A stretch of DNA of 64,000 nucleotides from Syntrophales bacterium (GCA_035363115.1 DAOSEM010000007.1:1-64000), one strand, 5' to 3'; shown: positions 9,406-18,276, counted from the first letter of the stretch. Program-made: numbers and translations. The notes: generated from the letters alone by a model not told the origin.

Positions 9406-10221
9406 TCAGCCGCTTTGCTTTTCCTTGTTGTTCCGGTTCTGGTCCCCGTTCTTTGCCTTGTCTTTTTTCTCCTCTTTTTCTCTCTCTTTTGCTTCCTTAA
9501 GCCGCTTCTTTTCCTTTTCCTTCTGCTCCTCGATCTCCTGTGCCGCGGCGAGCTTTTTCGTCTCGGCGAGGTACCAGTTGAGCTTGTAGTCCAGCCCGAG
9601 GCCCGGATACTCCTTGGCAATGCCCTCAAACCGCCTCAGGGCGGCCTTGTATTTCTTCGTCCGGTAATAAAACTGGCCGACGTAAAACTCGTGTTCCGCC
9701 AGTTGCTGTTTGGCTTCCCGAAGCCGCTTTTCCGCCAGGAATGCAAATTTGCTGTTGGGGAACCGGGCGATGAGCCGTTCGAAGTCCTTTCTCGCCCTCA
9801 AGGCCTCCGACTGGTCCCGGTCGATGGTCGGCATCTGGTTGAAGTGGCACATTCCGATCTGGTACAGGACGTAGGGAATGTTCTCGTTGGTGGGATGCAG
9901 GTTGTAGAAGTCTGCGTAGGCCACCTCCGCCTCTGCATAGGACTTGTCGCTGAAGTGGGCGTCGGCGATGCCCATTTCGGCCAGAATGGCCAAGGGGCTC
10001 AGGGGGTAGACCTCCTTGAGCCGCTGGAACGATTCTATGGCCTTCTTGTAGCGGCCCTCCTGGTAGTCCTCGTACCCCCGGGCGTAGATTGCGTCCGGAG
10101 TGGAGCGGCTCATGTCCCTCTTTGTAAAGAGGCCTTTCACCCATCCGCAGCCCGTCGTCATGAAAATCAGGACGATCAGGATCAGCAGGACAGCCTGTCG
10201 TTTTCTCACATTATGCATCAC
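9406..10221 (-). CDS. bamD: Outer membrane assembly lipoprotein BamD
   Basis: A 271-residue lipoprotein of the BAM complex that inserts beta-barrel proteins in the outer membrane. A lipoprotein signal ends in the lipobox MTTGC with Cys25. Five TPR-like helix pairs follow, with AIYARGYEDYQEGRYKKAIESF, YPLSPLA and FPNSKFAFLAEKRL matching BamD/ComL. The last ~45 residues are a nearly uninterrupted run of Lys and Glu (coiled coil or disordered tail) that most BamD proteins lack. The start overlaps the stop of trxA (TGATG). A diderm envelope is implied. Confidence 0.9.
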   Translation of the reverse strand: MMHNVRKRQAVLLILIVLIFMTTGCGWVKGLFTKRDMSRSTPDAIYARGYEDYQEGRYKKAIESFQRLKEVYPLSPLAILAEMGIADAHFSDKSYAEAEVAYADFYNLHPTNENIPYVLYQIGMCHFNQMPTIDRDQSEALRARKDFERLIARFPNSKFAFLAEKRLREAKQQLAEHEFYVGQFYYRTKKYKAALRRFEGIAKEYPGLGLDYKLNWYLAETKKLAAAQEIEEQKEKEKKRLKEAKEREKEEKKDKAKNGDQNRNNKEKQSG

Positions 10222-10547
10222 AGCCCCTTCTTCACGAAGGTTTCCACCTTGTCCTTCGGCGCCAGCCCGATCAGGGTATCCAATACTTTCCCGTCCTTGA
10301 ACAGGAGCAGCGTGGGAATGCTGCGGATCCCGTAAGTGGCGGATATCCTGGGGTTGTCATCCACGTTGACCTTGGCGAACCGGATCCGGTCCCCGTACGC
10401 CGCCGCGACTTCCTCCACAATCGGCCCGAGGGCCTTGCAGGGGCCGCACCAGGGCGCCCAGAAATCAACCAGGGCCGGCCTGTCGGCATGCAGGATTTCC
10501 TGATCGAAGTTATCGTCGCCGGCTTCGAAAAGTTTTCCTTCCGCCAT
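10218..10547 (-). CDS. trxA: Thioredoxin
   Basis: A 109-residue dithiol-disulfide oxidoreductase. The active site WCGPC is at residues 33-37 in FWAPWCGPCK, followed by KVNVDDNP and the cis-proline loop SIPTLLLFKDG. Its size is that of classical thioredoxin 1. GGAGG lies upstream of the ATG. It is upstream of and overlaps bamD; the two share the terminator at 9341-9368. No signal peptide, so it is cytoplasmic despite its neighbour. Confidence 0.96.
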   Translation of the reverse strand: MAEGKLFEAGDDNFDQEILHADRPALVDFWAPWCGPCKALGPIVEEVAAAYGDRIRFAKVNVDDNPRISATYGIRSIPTLLLFKDGKVLDTLIGLAPKDKVETFVKKGL

Positions 10548-10719
10548 GGCGTATCCTCCCTGTTTTTTCTGTGCCTATGGCATACAAAGAAAGAGGCTGT
10601 CAATCCCTTTGCCGCCGCACCGCGCGCGCATCGGGCATCCGTAAAGGATTCCTTGCCGGACAGGGCATTTCTGGGGTAATATCAACCTGCTTGGCCATTC
10701 TTCATCTGGAGGGAACGTC

Positions 10720-11436
10720 GTGCCGCCCCTGGGAATCATCTCCGGCCCCATGCTCCTCAAAAGCCATGTCCTGGGAAGGTTGAAGCCGAACATGGTGGAA
10801 ACGCCCTTTGGACCCGCCATGGTCCTTCTCTCCGAAGACATCGCCTTTCTCCCCCGCCACGGCCTGGACGGGGAGCCCTACATCCTTCCCCACCGGATCA
10901 ACCATGCGGCCAACATGGCCGCCCTCCGGGACCTGGGGGTCCGTCAGGTCGTATCGGCCAATTCCACGGGATCGCTGAAAGCGGCCTTTCCGCCGGGGAC
11001 CCTGGTCGTACCGGACGATTACATCATGCTGGCCGCCTCACCGACGGTGTTCCACGACCGGCCGGTCCATGTGACCCCGGGGCTGTCGGAGGATCTCCGG
11101 GAAGAGCTGCTGTCGGCCGCGGCGGAGTGCGGCCTGGCCGCGATCGGTGGCGGCGTGTACTGGCATTCAACGGGTCCGAGGCTGGAGACGAAAGCGGAAG
11201 TCCGCATGGCATCCGCCTTCGCCGACATCGTCGGGATGACCCTGGGCGGGGAGGCTTCCGTGGCGAAGGAGCTGGGCCTCGATTACGCATCCCTCTGTTC
11301 CGTCGACAATTTCGCCCACGGGATCGGGGAAAAACCCCTGACCATGAAGGCAATCAGCCGATGCGCCCGGGAGAACGCCGAGGCCGTCGTGCGAATCGTC
11401 AAGAGGCTGCTGGAGAAAAGGAGGGGAAACGCATGA
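10720..11436 (+). CDS. MTAP/PNP-family nucleoside phosphorylase
   Basis: A 238-residue phosphorylase of the methylthioadenosine/purine nucleoside phosphorylase superfamily, cleaving a nucleoside with phosphate to base plus ribose 1-phosphate. The MTAP-type elements are HRINHAANMAAL, VVSANSTGSL and STGPRLETKAE, then MTLGGEASVAKELGL and VDNFAHG. Recognition of 6-oxopurines or 5'-methylthio-nucleosides cannot be separated by eye. The start is a GTG at 10720 with GGAGGG at 10708-10713. The stop overlaps the start of the cobalamin adenosyltransferase gene (ATGA), so the two are translated together; since adenosylating reactions and 5'-deoxyadenosine salvage meet in this enzyme class, a salvage role is possible. 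Confidence 0.82.
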   Translation: MPPLGIISGPMLLKSHVLGRLKPNMVETPFGPAMVLLSEDIAFLPRHGLDGEPYILPHRINHAANMAALRDLGVRQVVSANSTGSLKAAFPPGTLVVPDDYIMLAASPTVFHDRPVHVTPGLSEDLREELLSAAAECGLAAIGGGVYWHSTGPRLETKAEVRMASAFADIVGMTLGGEASVAKELGLDYASLCSVDNFAHGIGEKPLTMKAISRCARENAEAVVRIVKRLLEKRRGNA

Positions 11437-11948
11437 AATTTTCGAAGAAGGGCGACGGTGGGGAGACGAGTCTCCTGGGAGGACAGAGGGTGCCCAAATA
11501 CGATCCCCGGCCGGAGACGTACGGAGTTCTCGACGAGGCCAGCTCCGTCATGGGGGTTGCACGGGCGATGACGGGGAACGTGAAAATCAAGGACATTCTG
11601 CTGGATGTCCAAAAAGACCTCCTCGTTCTGGGGGCGGAGTTGTCGGCCCTTCCGGAAGACCTGCCGAAGCTGTCCCGCCGCATCGGCCCGCAGGATGCGA
11701 AACGGCTGGAGGACCTCATCGACGAACTCCAGAAGGATGTGACGCTGGGAAGGGAATTCATCTATCCGGGGAAAACGGTCGTCTCCGCCCAGATCGACGT
11801 GGCCCGCACGGTCATCCGGCGAGCGGAGCGGAAGGCCGCCCTGCTCAAGGCGGAGGGTCTCGTGAAGAACGATGCCGTCCATGAATACATGAACCGGCTC
11901 GCGGACATGCTTTTCACGCTGGCTCGCTACGAGGAGCAGAACGGATAA
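11433..11948 (+). CDS. Cob(I)alamin adenosyltransferase, PduO type
   Basis: 171 residues. Transfers the adenosyl group of ATP to cob(I)alamin to make coenzyme B12. The family blocks are visible: SLLGGQRVPKYDPRPETYGVLDEA (residues ~12-36, ATP-binding), GREFIYPG and ARTVIRRAERK (~120-135, with the arginines needed for catalysis). GGAGGGG at 11420-11426 precedes the ATG, and the first bases overlap the stop of the nucleoside phosphorylase. Adenosylcobalamin could serve B12-dependent mutases elsewhere in the genome; none is in this window. Confidence 0.88.
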   Translation: MKFSKKGDGGETSLLGGQRVPKYDPRPETYGVLDEASSVMGVARAMTGNVKIKDILLDVQKDLLVLGAELSALPEDLPKLSRRIGPQDAKRLEDLIDELQKDVTLGREFIYPGKTVVSAQIDVARTVIRRAERKAALLKAEGLVKNDAVHEYMNRLADMLFTLARYEEQNG

Positions 11949-12021
11949 GGCTGCCCCCGTCGGCTGGTGACCGGTGCCGGCCGGTGGTACAAGACTGCAT
12001 TGGAAAGAGAAACCAACGATC

Positions 12022-13743
12022 GTGAAACGTGCAGCAGGACATCTAGTTCTCGGGCTGGTTCTCCTGGCCGGCCTGGCCCTCGCCGGAGTCCACAGCATCC
12101 TGCTTTCCAGCGCCATCGCCGAAGGGTTCTCCGTCGCCATTGCCTGCACGGTGTTCGCCATTGCCTGGAATGCCCGGCGGGTCCTGGACAATCATTTCTT
12201 CCTTCTCGTCGCCGTCTCTCTTCTGTCCGCGGCCGTCCTTGATTTCGTTCACATGCTTTCCCATCCGGGAATGGGCGTCTTCCCGGAGCATGGCGCCAAT
12301 CTGCAGGTTCAGCTCTGGATCGCCGCCCGCTTCCTGGAGGGCCTGACGTTCGCGGTGGCTCCCGCCTTCGTCGGCCGCCGTCTTCCCGCCTGGGAGTCCC
12401 TTTTTCTTTACCTGCTGGTTACGGTCGCAGTCCTTTTCGCGGTCTTTACGCCCGGGGCCTTTCCGGAATGCGTCCGTGAAGGGTCCGGACCGACCCTCTT
12501 CCGGATCGCCGGAGGGTATGCCGTCGGTGGAACCCTTGCCGTTGCGGCGATTCTCCTTTTCCGGGTCCGGACGGCCTTTGACGGGATCGTATATCGACTG
12601 GTGATGGCCGCCATCCTGATCAAGGCGGTTCAGGAGACGGCGTTCGTTTTCGTCTCCGGCGTGTCCGGATACGCAGGCGTTCTGCAGCATTTCCTGAACA
12701 TCGTTGCCTTGTGGCTGGTCTACCTGGCATTGATCGATACGGGGCTCAGGCGCCCCTATGACTTGCTGTTCCGCAGCCTCAAGGAAAGCGAGAAAGCCCT
12801 TCGCGGCTCGGAAGAGCAGTTCCGGAGACTGGCGGAGGAATCCATTGTCGGGGTTCTCGTCCTGCAGGACAACCGGATTCGCTACGCCAACCACCGCCTC
12901 ATCGAGATGTTCGGCTATTTGCCGGAGGAGGTCATCAACCGCATGTCTCCGGCCGAAATCATCGTTCCCGAAGACCTTCCCATTCTGGAGGAGAACCTGC
13001 GGCGGCGCGTGGCCGGAGACAGAAATGTGATCCACACCCCCTACCGGGCGGTGCACAAGGACGGATCGGTGCTGAATGTGGAGGTCCACTCGGTCATGAT
13101 CACCTATCAGGGAAGGGTGGCCATCATGGGAACCGTAATCGATGTGACGAATCACATCCGGGCCCAGGAGGCGGTCCGTTACATGGCCTACCACGATTCC
13201 CTGACGGGGCTGCCGAACCGTTCCCTGCTGCAGGACCGCGTCGATACGGCCCTTGCGGCCGCCAGCCGCGCAAACCGCCACGCGGCGCTGATGGTTCTCG
13301 ACCTGGATCGCTTCAAGGAAGTGAACGACACCCTTGGACATGCCCTGGGAGATCAACTTCTGGTGGAGGTGTCGGGAAGACTCCGCCAGGCGGTTCGGGA
13401 AAGCGATACGGTGGCCCGTCTCGGAGGGGACGAGTTTGTGGTCTTTCTGCCGGAAATCCGGAAGGAGAAGGCGGCTCTCGTGGTGGCCGAAAAGATCGTC
13501 GAGTCTCTGGGGATGGATTTTGTCCTGGAAGGGCATCCTGTCCATACCTCTGCAAGCGTCGGGATCGCCCGTTTCCCGGAGGACGGAAAGGACGGCAGGA
13601 CCCTGCTCAGGAAGGCCGACGAGGCGATGTACCGGGCAAAGGAAGCAGGCGGCAACCGGTATGAACAGGTCTCGACCTTTCAGGAGCCGGATGCAGGGAA
13701 TCCGCCGGAGGAGATGCGGGATCTCCGGGCGGATTCTCTCTGA
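12022..13743 (+). CDS. MASE3-PAS-GGDEF diguanylate cyclase
   Basis: A membrane sensor that should synthesise cyclic di-GMP. Residues ~5-240 form seven or so hydrophobic helices with LLSAAVLDFVHMLSHPGMGVF and GLTFAVAPAF, the hallmarks of the MASE3 sensor. A short helix (SEKALRGSEEQFRRLAEESI) leads into a PAS domain (~275-385, ending GTVIDVTNH). The GGDEF domain has an intact active site GGDEF at 468-472 and an RESD inhibitory site at 459-462, five residues upstream, so product inhibition is expected. The GTG at 12022 lies just before the first helix; another GTG at 11974 is in frame. The inducing signal is unknown. Confidence 0.88.
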   Translation: MKRAAGHLVLGLVLLAGLALAGVHSILLSSAIAEGFSVAIACTVFAIAWNARRVLDNHFFLLVAVSLLSAAVLDFVHMLSHPGMGVFPEHGANLQVQLWIAARFLEGLTFAVAPAFVGRRLPAWESLFLYLLVTVAVLFAVFTPGAFPECVREGSGPTLFRIAGGYAVGGTLAVAAILLFRVRTAFDGIVYRLVMAAILIKAVQETAFVFVSGVSGYAGVLQHFLNIVALWLVYLALIDTGLRRPYDLLFRSLKESEKALRGSEEQFRRLAEESIVGVLVLQDNRIRYANHRLIEMFGYLPEEVINRMSPAEIIVPEDLPILEENLRRRVAGDRNVIHTPYRAVHKDGSVLNVEVHSVMITYQGRVAIMGTVIDVTNHIRAQEAVRYMAYHDSLTGLPNRSLLQDRVDTALAAASRANRHAALMVLDLDRFKEVNDTLGHALGDQLLVEVSGRLRQAVRESDTVARLGGDEFVVFLPEIRKEKAALVVAEKIVESLGMDFVLEGHPVHTSASVGIARFPEDGKDGRTLLRKADEAMYRAKEAGGNRYEQVSTFQEPDAGNPPEEMRDLRADSL

Positions 13744-13779
13744 CGGCGGGTCGGGGTGTGTCCGGACGCAGCGAGGTGC

Positions 13780-14208
13780 TCAGAAAGCACCGAGCTGGCA
13801 GGGCTTGATCTTGATCTTCAGGGTCTCGCAGATGGCGGCCACTTCCATCTTCGGGACGGCAAACCGGCGGGCGATTTCCCAGGAGTCGATGCAGGGCAGG
13901 CGCTCGTCGTGGAGGGCCGCCCGGATGGCCCTCTCGATGTCCGGCGGGGCCGCGAGGGCGGCATTCACAATCCTGCCCTGGGGATACCCAAAGAGACCGA
14001 GCTGGCACCGGGTGAGCTGGATGTTCAGCAGGTCCAGGTGCATACCGATCGTGGCCATGTCCTTCCGGAGATAATCCGCCATCTTAGCCGCGGCGGCGCA
14101 GGAGAGGGTTCCCTTCTCGGATGCGTTTCGCAGCGCCTCGGCGATTTCCGGGTCCGGTTCGGCATTCGGGTGCTTGTCTTTGAAGGAACTCTTGTTCTCG
14201 TGCTTCAT
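13780..14208 (-). CDS. Small protein with tandem CQLG-F repeats, unknown function
   Basis: 142 residues, soluble, not recognised. The protein contains two copies of the same ~40-residue unit. The first (about residues 34-76) runs LSC...MADYL..DMATIG.HLDLLNIQLTRCQLGLF; the second (about 104-142) runs LPC...IARRF..KMEVAAICETLKIKIKPCQLGAF. Each looks like a small helix-turn-helix followed by a strand that ends in CQLG-x-F. The layout suggests a DNA-binding or metal-binding module with a conserved cysteine in each half. The start ATG is preceded by GGGGGAGAG. The gene converges on the diguanylate cyclase gene and is followed, on the same strand upstream, by the ACT/paaK pair. Confidence 0.7.
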   Translation of the reverse strand: MKHENKSSFKDKHPNAEPDPEIAEALRNASEKGTLSCAAAAKMADYLRKDMATIGMHLDLLNIQLTRCQLGLFGYPQGRIVNAALAAPPDIERAIRAALHDERLPCIDSWEIARRFAVPKMEVAAICETLKIKIKPCQLGAF

Positions 14209-14312
14209 GTCTCTCCCCCTGTTCTGCCCGACTGCTTGAGTGTGTGGGGCCGCGGTGAAAAATTCTTACCGTTGCTTTCCGTGTTCTCCTGCCGGTGACG
14301 GAAAGCCTGTCG

Positions 14313-14768
14313 TCAGTACTTCATGTAGTGAAACGGTTCAATGGCCGACAGGGCCTCCGTGTCCAGTGTCCGGAATCCGTTCTTTTCAACCAGTTTTTCT
14401 GCCTTGTCCATCTGGTCCACGTCCACCACGAACACGGCCTTTTCCCGGCTTTCCAGGACGAAGCCGTAGGCGTTGTTCACGTTGACGCCTTCCTTGAAGA
14501 GAAGCTGGGTGAGCCGGTCCAGCCCGCCGGGCCTGTCGTCGATAAGGATCGCCAGGACGGGCCTCAGTTTCACCATCATCCCTGCTTTGGTCAGGGCGGC
14601 CTGGGCCTCCTTGGGATCGTCCACGATCAGGTTGATGACGCCGAAGGTGTCCGTCGTGGCGATCGTGGTCGCCCGGATGCTGATCTTTGCCTTGGCCAGG
14701 ACGGAGGTGACGGCGGCAAGCTTGCCGGGCTTGTTCTCCGCGAAAATGGAAAGCTGATGTGCGATCAT
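14313..14768 (-). CDS. Tandem ACT-domain protein
   Basis: 151 residues made of two ACT domains: residues 1-~65 (LSIFAENKPGKLAAVTSVLAKAKISI) and ~70-151 (LAILIDDRPGGLDRLTQLLFKEGVNV). ACT domains bind amino acids or aromatic acids and act as allosteric sensors. Genes of this type commonly follow phenylacetate-CoA ligase in anaerobes and archaea. Here it starts 16 bases after the paaK stop on the same strand, with AGGAGG in front of the ATG, so it is probably co-expressed and may sense the ligand of the partner enzyme. Confidence 0.85.
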   Translation of the reverse strand: MIAHQLSIFAENKPGKLAAVTSVLAKAKISIRATTIATTDTFGVINLIVDDPKEAQAALTKAGMMVKLRPVLAILIDDRPGGLDRLTQLLFKEGVNVNNAYGFVLESREKAVFVVDVDQMDKAEKLVEKNGFRTLDTEALSAIEPFHYMKY

Positions 14769-14784
14769 GAAAAATCCTCCTTTT

Positions 14785-16083
14785 TCAATTTTCGCGGTTG
14801 TCGATGACCCGGACCGCTTTCCCCTCCGTCTTCGGGAGGCTGTCGGGTTCCACCAGGTCCACTTTCGGCGTGATGAGGATGTCGCTCTTGAGCTCCTCCA
14901 CGATGCGGCGCCGCAGGGCCTCCAGGTGGCGAAGCTCGCCGCTGAAGTAATCCCGCTCCACCTCGACCTTGATGTGCATCAGGTCGTTGAAGCCTTCCCG
15001 CTCCAGGAGGATGACGAAATTCCGGCCGACTCCCGGGATCTCCATGAGCTTCTTCTCGATCTGGATGGGGAAGATGTTGACCCCTTTGAGGATCATCATG
15101 TCGTCGGTGCGGCCGGTGATCCGCTCGATACGGCGATGGGTGCGCCCACAGGGGCATTCGCCGGGGAGGATGCGGGTCAGGTCCTTCGTCCGGTACCGCA
15201 TGACCGGCATGCCCTCCCGGAGAAGGGTAGTCATGACCAGCTCCCCCTCCTGGCCGTCCGGGACAGGCCGGAGGGTAACCGGATCGATGATCTCGACGAT
15301 GAAGTTGTCCTCCCAGATGTGCATCCCGTTCTGCTCGGGACACTCGAAGGCCACGCCGGGTCCGTTCATCTCCGAAAGGCCGTAGGAGTTGAAGGCCTTG
15401 AAGCCGTAGAATTCCTCAATTCGCTTCCGCATTTTTTCCGAGTGGGGCTCCGCGCCGATGAAGGCCATGCGGACTTTCGTATCCTTCGCCGGCTTGAGGC
15501 CGAGCTCCTCGAAGACGGTGTAGAGGTGCAGGGCGTAGCTGGGGATGATATGGATGGCCGTCGTGTCGAAGTCCCGCATGAGCTGGATCTGGCGCTTGCT
15601 GTTGCCCGCCCCGGCGGGGATCGTGAGGGCACCGACCCGCTCCGCCCCGTAATGGAAGCCCAGGCCGCCGGTGAACAGGCCGTAGGTCATCATGTTCTGG
15701 AAGACGTCGCTTTTTCGGAGCCCCGTCATGTACATGCAGCGGGCCACCAGGTTCGTCCAGGCGTCGACGTCGCTCTTCGTGTGGAATATGACGGTGGCCC
15801 GGCCCGTGGTCCCCGAGGACGAGTGCATGCGGATCAGATCGTCCTTCGGAACGGCCAGGAATCCGTAGGGCCAGTTTTCCCGGAGGTCGTCCTTGGTGGT
15901 GAAGGGGATTTTCTGCAGATCGTCGAGGGTGCGGATGTCCTCCGGGTGGAGGCCCGCATCCGAGAAGGCTTTCCCGTAATAAAAGGATTGGACGGCCCGT
16001 TTCGCGGTTTCCCGGAGCCGCTCCAGCTGAAGGGCCGCCAGTCGTCCGCGGTCCATCGTTTCCAGTTCTTTTTCCCAGTACAT
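14785..16083 (-). CDS. paaK: Phenylacetate-CoA ligase family enzyme
   Basis: 432 residues. Activates phenylacetate (or another aromatic acid) with ATP and CoA through an adenylate. The ATP loop is SSSGTTGRATVI, followed by YGLFTGGLGFHYGAE, SYGLSEMNGPG and RTKDLTRILPG; the C-terminal hinge RITGRTDDMMILKGVNIFP is highly typical of PaaK. The start ATG at 16081-16083 has GGGAGGC nine bases upstream; longer in-frame extensions have no homology. The gene is followed by the tandem ACT protein. In anaerobes such enzymes also act in aromatic amino-acid degradation through arylacetates, so indoleacetate or hydroxyphenylacetate are possible substrates. Confidence 0.9.
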   Translation of the reverse strand: MYWEKELETMDRGRLAALQLERLRETAKRAVQSFYYGKAFSDAGLHPEDIRTLDDLQKIPFTTKDDLRENWPYGFLAVPKDDLIRMHSSSGTTGRATVIFHTKSDVDAWTNLVARCMYMTGLRKSDVFQNMMTYGLFTGGLGFHYGAERVGALTIPAGAGNSKRQIQLMRDFDTTAIHIIPSYALHLYTVFEELGLKPAKDTKVRMAFIGAEPHSEKMRKRIEEFYGFKAFNSYGLSEMNGPGVAFECPEQNGMHIWEDNFIVEIIDPVTLRPVPDGQEGELVMTTLLREGMPVMRYRTKDLTRILPGECPCGRTHRRIERITGRTDDMMILKGVNIFPIQIEKKLMEIPGVGRNFVILLEREGFNDLMHIKVEVERDYFSGELRHLEALRRRIVEELKSDILITPKVDLVEPDSLPKTEGKAVRVIDNREN

Positions 16084-16290
16084 CGCTTGCCTCCCGCTGA
16101 TTGTCCGTGAAAAATTCCTACAAGAGGGACGGTGTTTTCGCAAGACAATTCTCCCTTGAACGCCGTTGATGCAGGCAGTTGAAGGTCCGGGCGATGCCGG
16201 AGGGCCGATGTGCAAAACCATCGGGTCCGCCGGGCATCGTACCGATTGATGGCAAGCAGGCAGAAACGGGTTTTCCGGGGTCGTCCACGG

Positions 16291-16319
16291 TTGACATTGA
16301 TTGCGATACAAACTAATGT
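16291..16319 (+). promoter_or_regulatory. Sigma70-type promoter of the ClC transporter gene
   Basis: TTGACA (16291-16296), a 17-base spacer and TAATGT (16314-16319). Transcription should begin near 16326, which rules out the in-frame TTG at 16301 as translation start and supports the ATG at 16349. Confidence 0.65.
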
Positions 16320-16348
16320 CACCGGACAGTAGCGAGGGATGGGATCGA

Positions 16349-18169
16349 ATGGAAATCAGATTCGGCAAATATCGGCAGACGCTTTCAACCGTGAGGATGA
16401 AATCCATCGGGCGCTGGATTGTTCTGGGGATCACGGTCGGGGTGGTTTCCGGGCTGGGAGCCATGCTCTTCAATTATCTGCTGATAAGCGGGACCCGGTT
16501 CTTCATGATGGATCTCGTTGCCTGGATGACCCCGGAATCCTACCAGTCCGTTCACATCCTCGGTTTTCCACCGGCTCGATGGCTGATGATCGTCATCCCG
16601 GCCCTGGGCGGATTGATTTCCGGATTCCTGGTTTACCGGTTTGCCCCGGAGGCGGAGGGTCACGGGACCGACGCCATGATTGACAGCTTTCACCGGAAGG
16701 GAGGGGCGGTCCGCCCGCCGGTTCCGGTCATCAAGACCATCGCCTCGGCGATCACCATCGGTTCCGGAGGGTCCGCCGGCAAGGAAGGTCCCATCGCCCA
16801 GATCGGTTCCGGCTTCGCCTCCATTCTGGCCGCTTTTCTCAAGATGGACGAGCCGAGCCGCCGGCTTATGCTTCTCGCCGGCGCCGCGGGAGGAATCGGT
16901 GCCATCTTCAAAGCACCGCTGGGAGCCGCACTCTTTGCCGTGGAGGTGCTCTACCGGAAACCGGAATTCGAGTTCGAGGGGATCATCCCCTGCATCATAT
17001 CCTCCATTGTGGCCTTCACCGTCTATTCCCTCCATACCGGATATGGTACGATCTTCACCATTCCCAACCTGGCCCCCGTGACCGCCCCGGTGGAGCTCCT
17101 GCTCTACGGAATCTTCGGCATCCTTTGCGCCGCCGTGGGGTATGTCTATGTCCGGGTTTTCTATGGCATGCGCGACCTTTTCACCGGCTGGCTCCGGATG
17201 AACAAGATCTACCGGCCCGCCATCGGCGGATTGCTGCTGGGTGTTCTCGCGTTCTTCCTGCCGGAGGTCCTGGGTGGTGGCTACGATTGGATTCAATCCG
17301 CCATTGACGGAAAGATGGCGATGCTTATGATGCTGATTCTGGTCTTTGCCAAGATCGTCGCTACGTCCCTTACGATCGGCTCGGGCGGGAGCGGGGGCGT
17401 CTTCGCGCCTTCGCTCTTCATCGGGGCCATGCTGGGGGGGGCGTACGGCCATTTGTGCGGAAGCATCTTCGATCCGTTGTCCCTTCATCCCGGCGCCTTC
17501 GTCCTGGTGGGAATGGGAGGGTTTTTTGCGGGGGTGGCCAAGGTTCCCATCGCTTCCCTGATCATGGTGGCGGAAATGACCGGCGGCTACAGCCTGATCG
17601 TGCCCCTCATGATCGTTTCGACGATTTCCTATCTCCTGCTGGGCGACGTCTCGCTTTACGAGAAACAGGTGCCCGCACGCATCGATTCGCCTGCCCATCT
17701 TGGCGATTTCGCGGTGGATATGCTCGAGCACGTCACCGTGTCGGATGCTGTGCCTCCGGACCGAAAAGTGGAGACCATTCCGGAGGGCTGCCGTTTCGAT
17801 GCCCTTCTCCAGCGGATGGTCGATTCCACGCAATCCAATTTTCCAGTCGTTGACGCAGCAGGCCGTCTGACGGGGATCCTCTCCATATCGGATGTGCGCC
17901 GGGTCATGCTGGATGAGGAACTTCACAACCTGGTCGTGGCGAAGGATGTTGCAACGGATCATGTCTTCACCGTGAACCCCGGCGACGACCTGAAGACGGT
18001 GCTCCGGATGATGACGAAAGCGGAAATCCGTGAACTGCCCATCGTGGATCCCCGCGACCCTGGAAAGGTGATTTCCATGATCAGCCGCAAGGACATTATT
18101 CGAATCTACTATGATCAGATCGAAAAGATCAAAGCGGGCAGGAACGGCCAGACAACGGGATTGACCTGA
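16349..18169 (+). CDS. ClC-family chloride channel/transporter with CBS domains
   Basis: 606 residues. The ClC membrane domain (~1-430) shows the anion-path signatures GHGTDA (N-terminal selectivity region), GSGGSAGKEGP (gating glutamate) and GSGGSGGVFAPSLFIGA. A tyrosine in the SLYEKQ segment fits the inner-gate tyrosine. From ~450 to the end a CBS-domain pair follows (NFPVVDAAGRLTGILSISDVR and RELPIVDPRDPGKVISMISRKD), which usually binds adenine nucleotides. In the position of the intracellular proton glutamate of the E. coli exchanger, the sequence reads FAVEVLY, with Val after the Glu, so strict H+/Cl- exchange is uncertain. The ATG at 16349 has GAGGG at 16334-16338. Confidence 0.93.
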   Translation: MEIRFGKYRQTLSTVRMKSIGRWIVLGITVGVVSGLGAMLFNYLLISGTRFFMMDLVAWMTPESYQSVHILGFPPARWLMIVIPALGGLISGFLVYRFAPEAEGHGTDAMIDSFHRKGGAVRPPVPVIKTIASAITIGSGGSAGKEGPIAQIGSGFASILAAFLKMDEPSRRLMLLAGAAGGIGAIFKAPLGAALFAVEVLYRKPEFEFEGIIPCIISSIVAFTVYSLHTGYGTIFTIPNLAPVTAPVELLLYGIFGILCAAVGYVYVRVFYGMRDLFTGWLRMNKIYRPAIGGLLLGVLAFFLPEVLGGGYDWIQSAIDGKMAMLMMLILVFAKIVATSLTIGSGGSGGVFAPSLFIGAMLGGAYGHLCGSIFDPLSLHPGAFVLVGMGGFFAGVAKVPIASLIMVAEMTGGYSLIVPLMIVSTISYLLLGDVSLYEKQVPARIDSPAHLGDFAVDMLEHVTVSDAVPPDRKVETIPEGCRFDALLQRMVDSTQSNFPVVDAAGRLTGILSISDVRRVMLDEELHNLVVAKDVATDHVFTVNPGDDLKTVLRMMTKAEIRELPIVDPRDPGKVISMISRKDIIRIYYDQIEKIKAGRNGQTTGLT

Positions 18170-18193
18170 CCACCTGGGAGCGGAAAAAGAAAA

Positions 18194-18266
18194 GCAGAGC
18201 AGGGCTGGACGAACACAGAAAGAATGAGGAGGCTGTATGTCCCTGACCTGTGACACCCTGCTCTGC
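18194..18266. repeat. 11-bp inverted repeat between convergent genes
   Basis: GCAGAGCAGGG (18194-18204) is exactly mirrored by CCCTGCTCTGC (18256-18266) across 51 bases. It lies between the ends of the ClC gene and the convergent secreted-protein gene. It could cap both transcripts, but no T-run follows. Confidence 0.45.
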
Positions 18267-18276
18267 CGAAGGGGTC

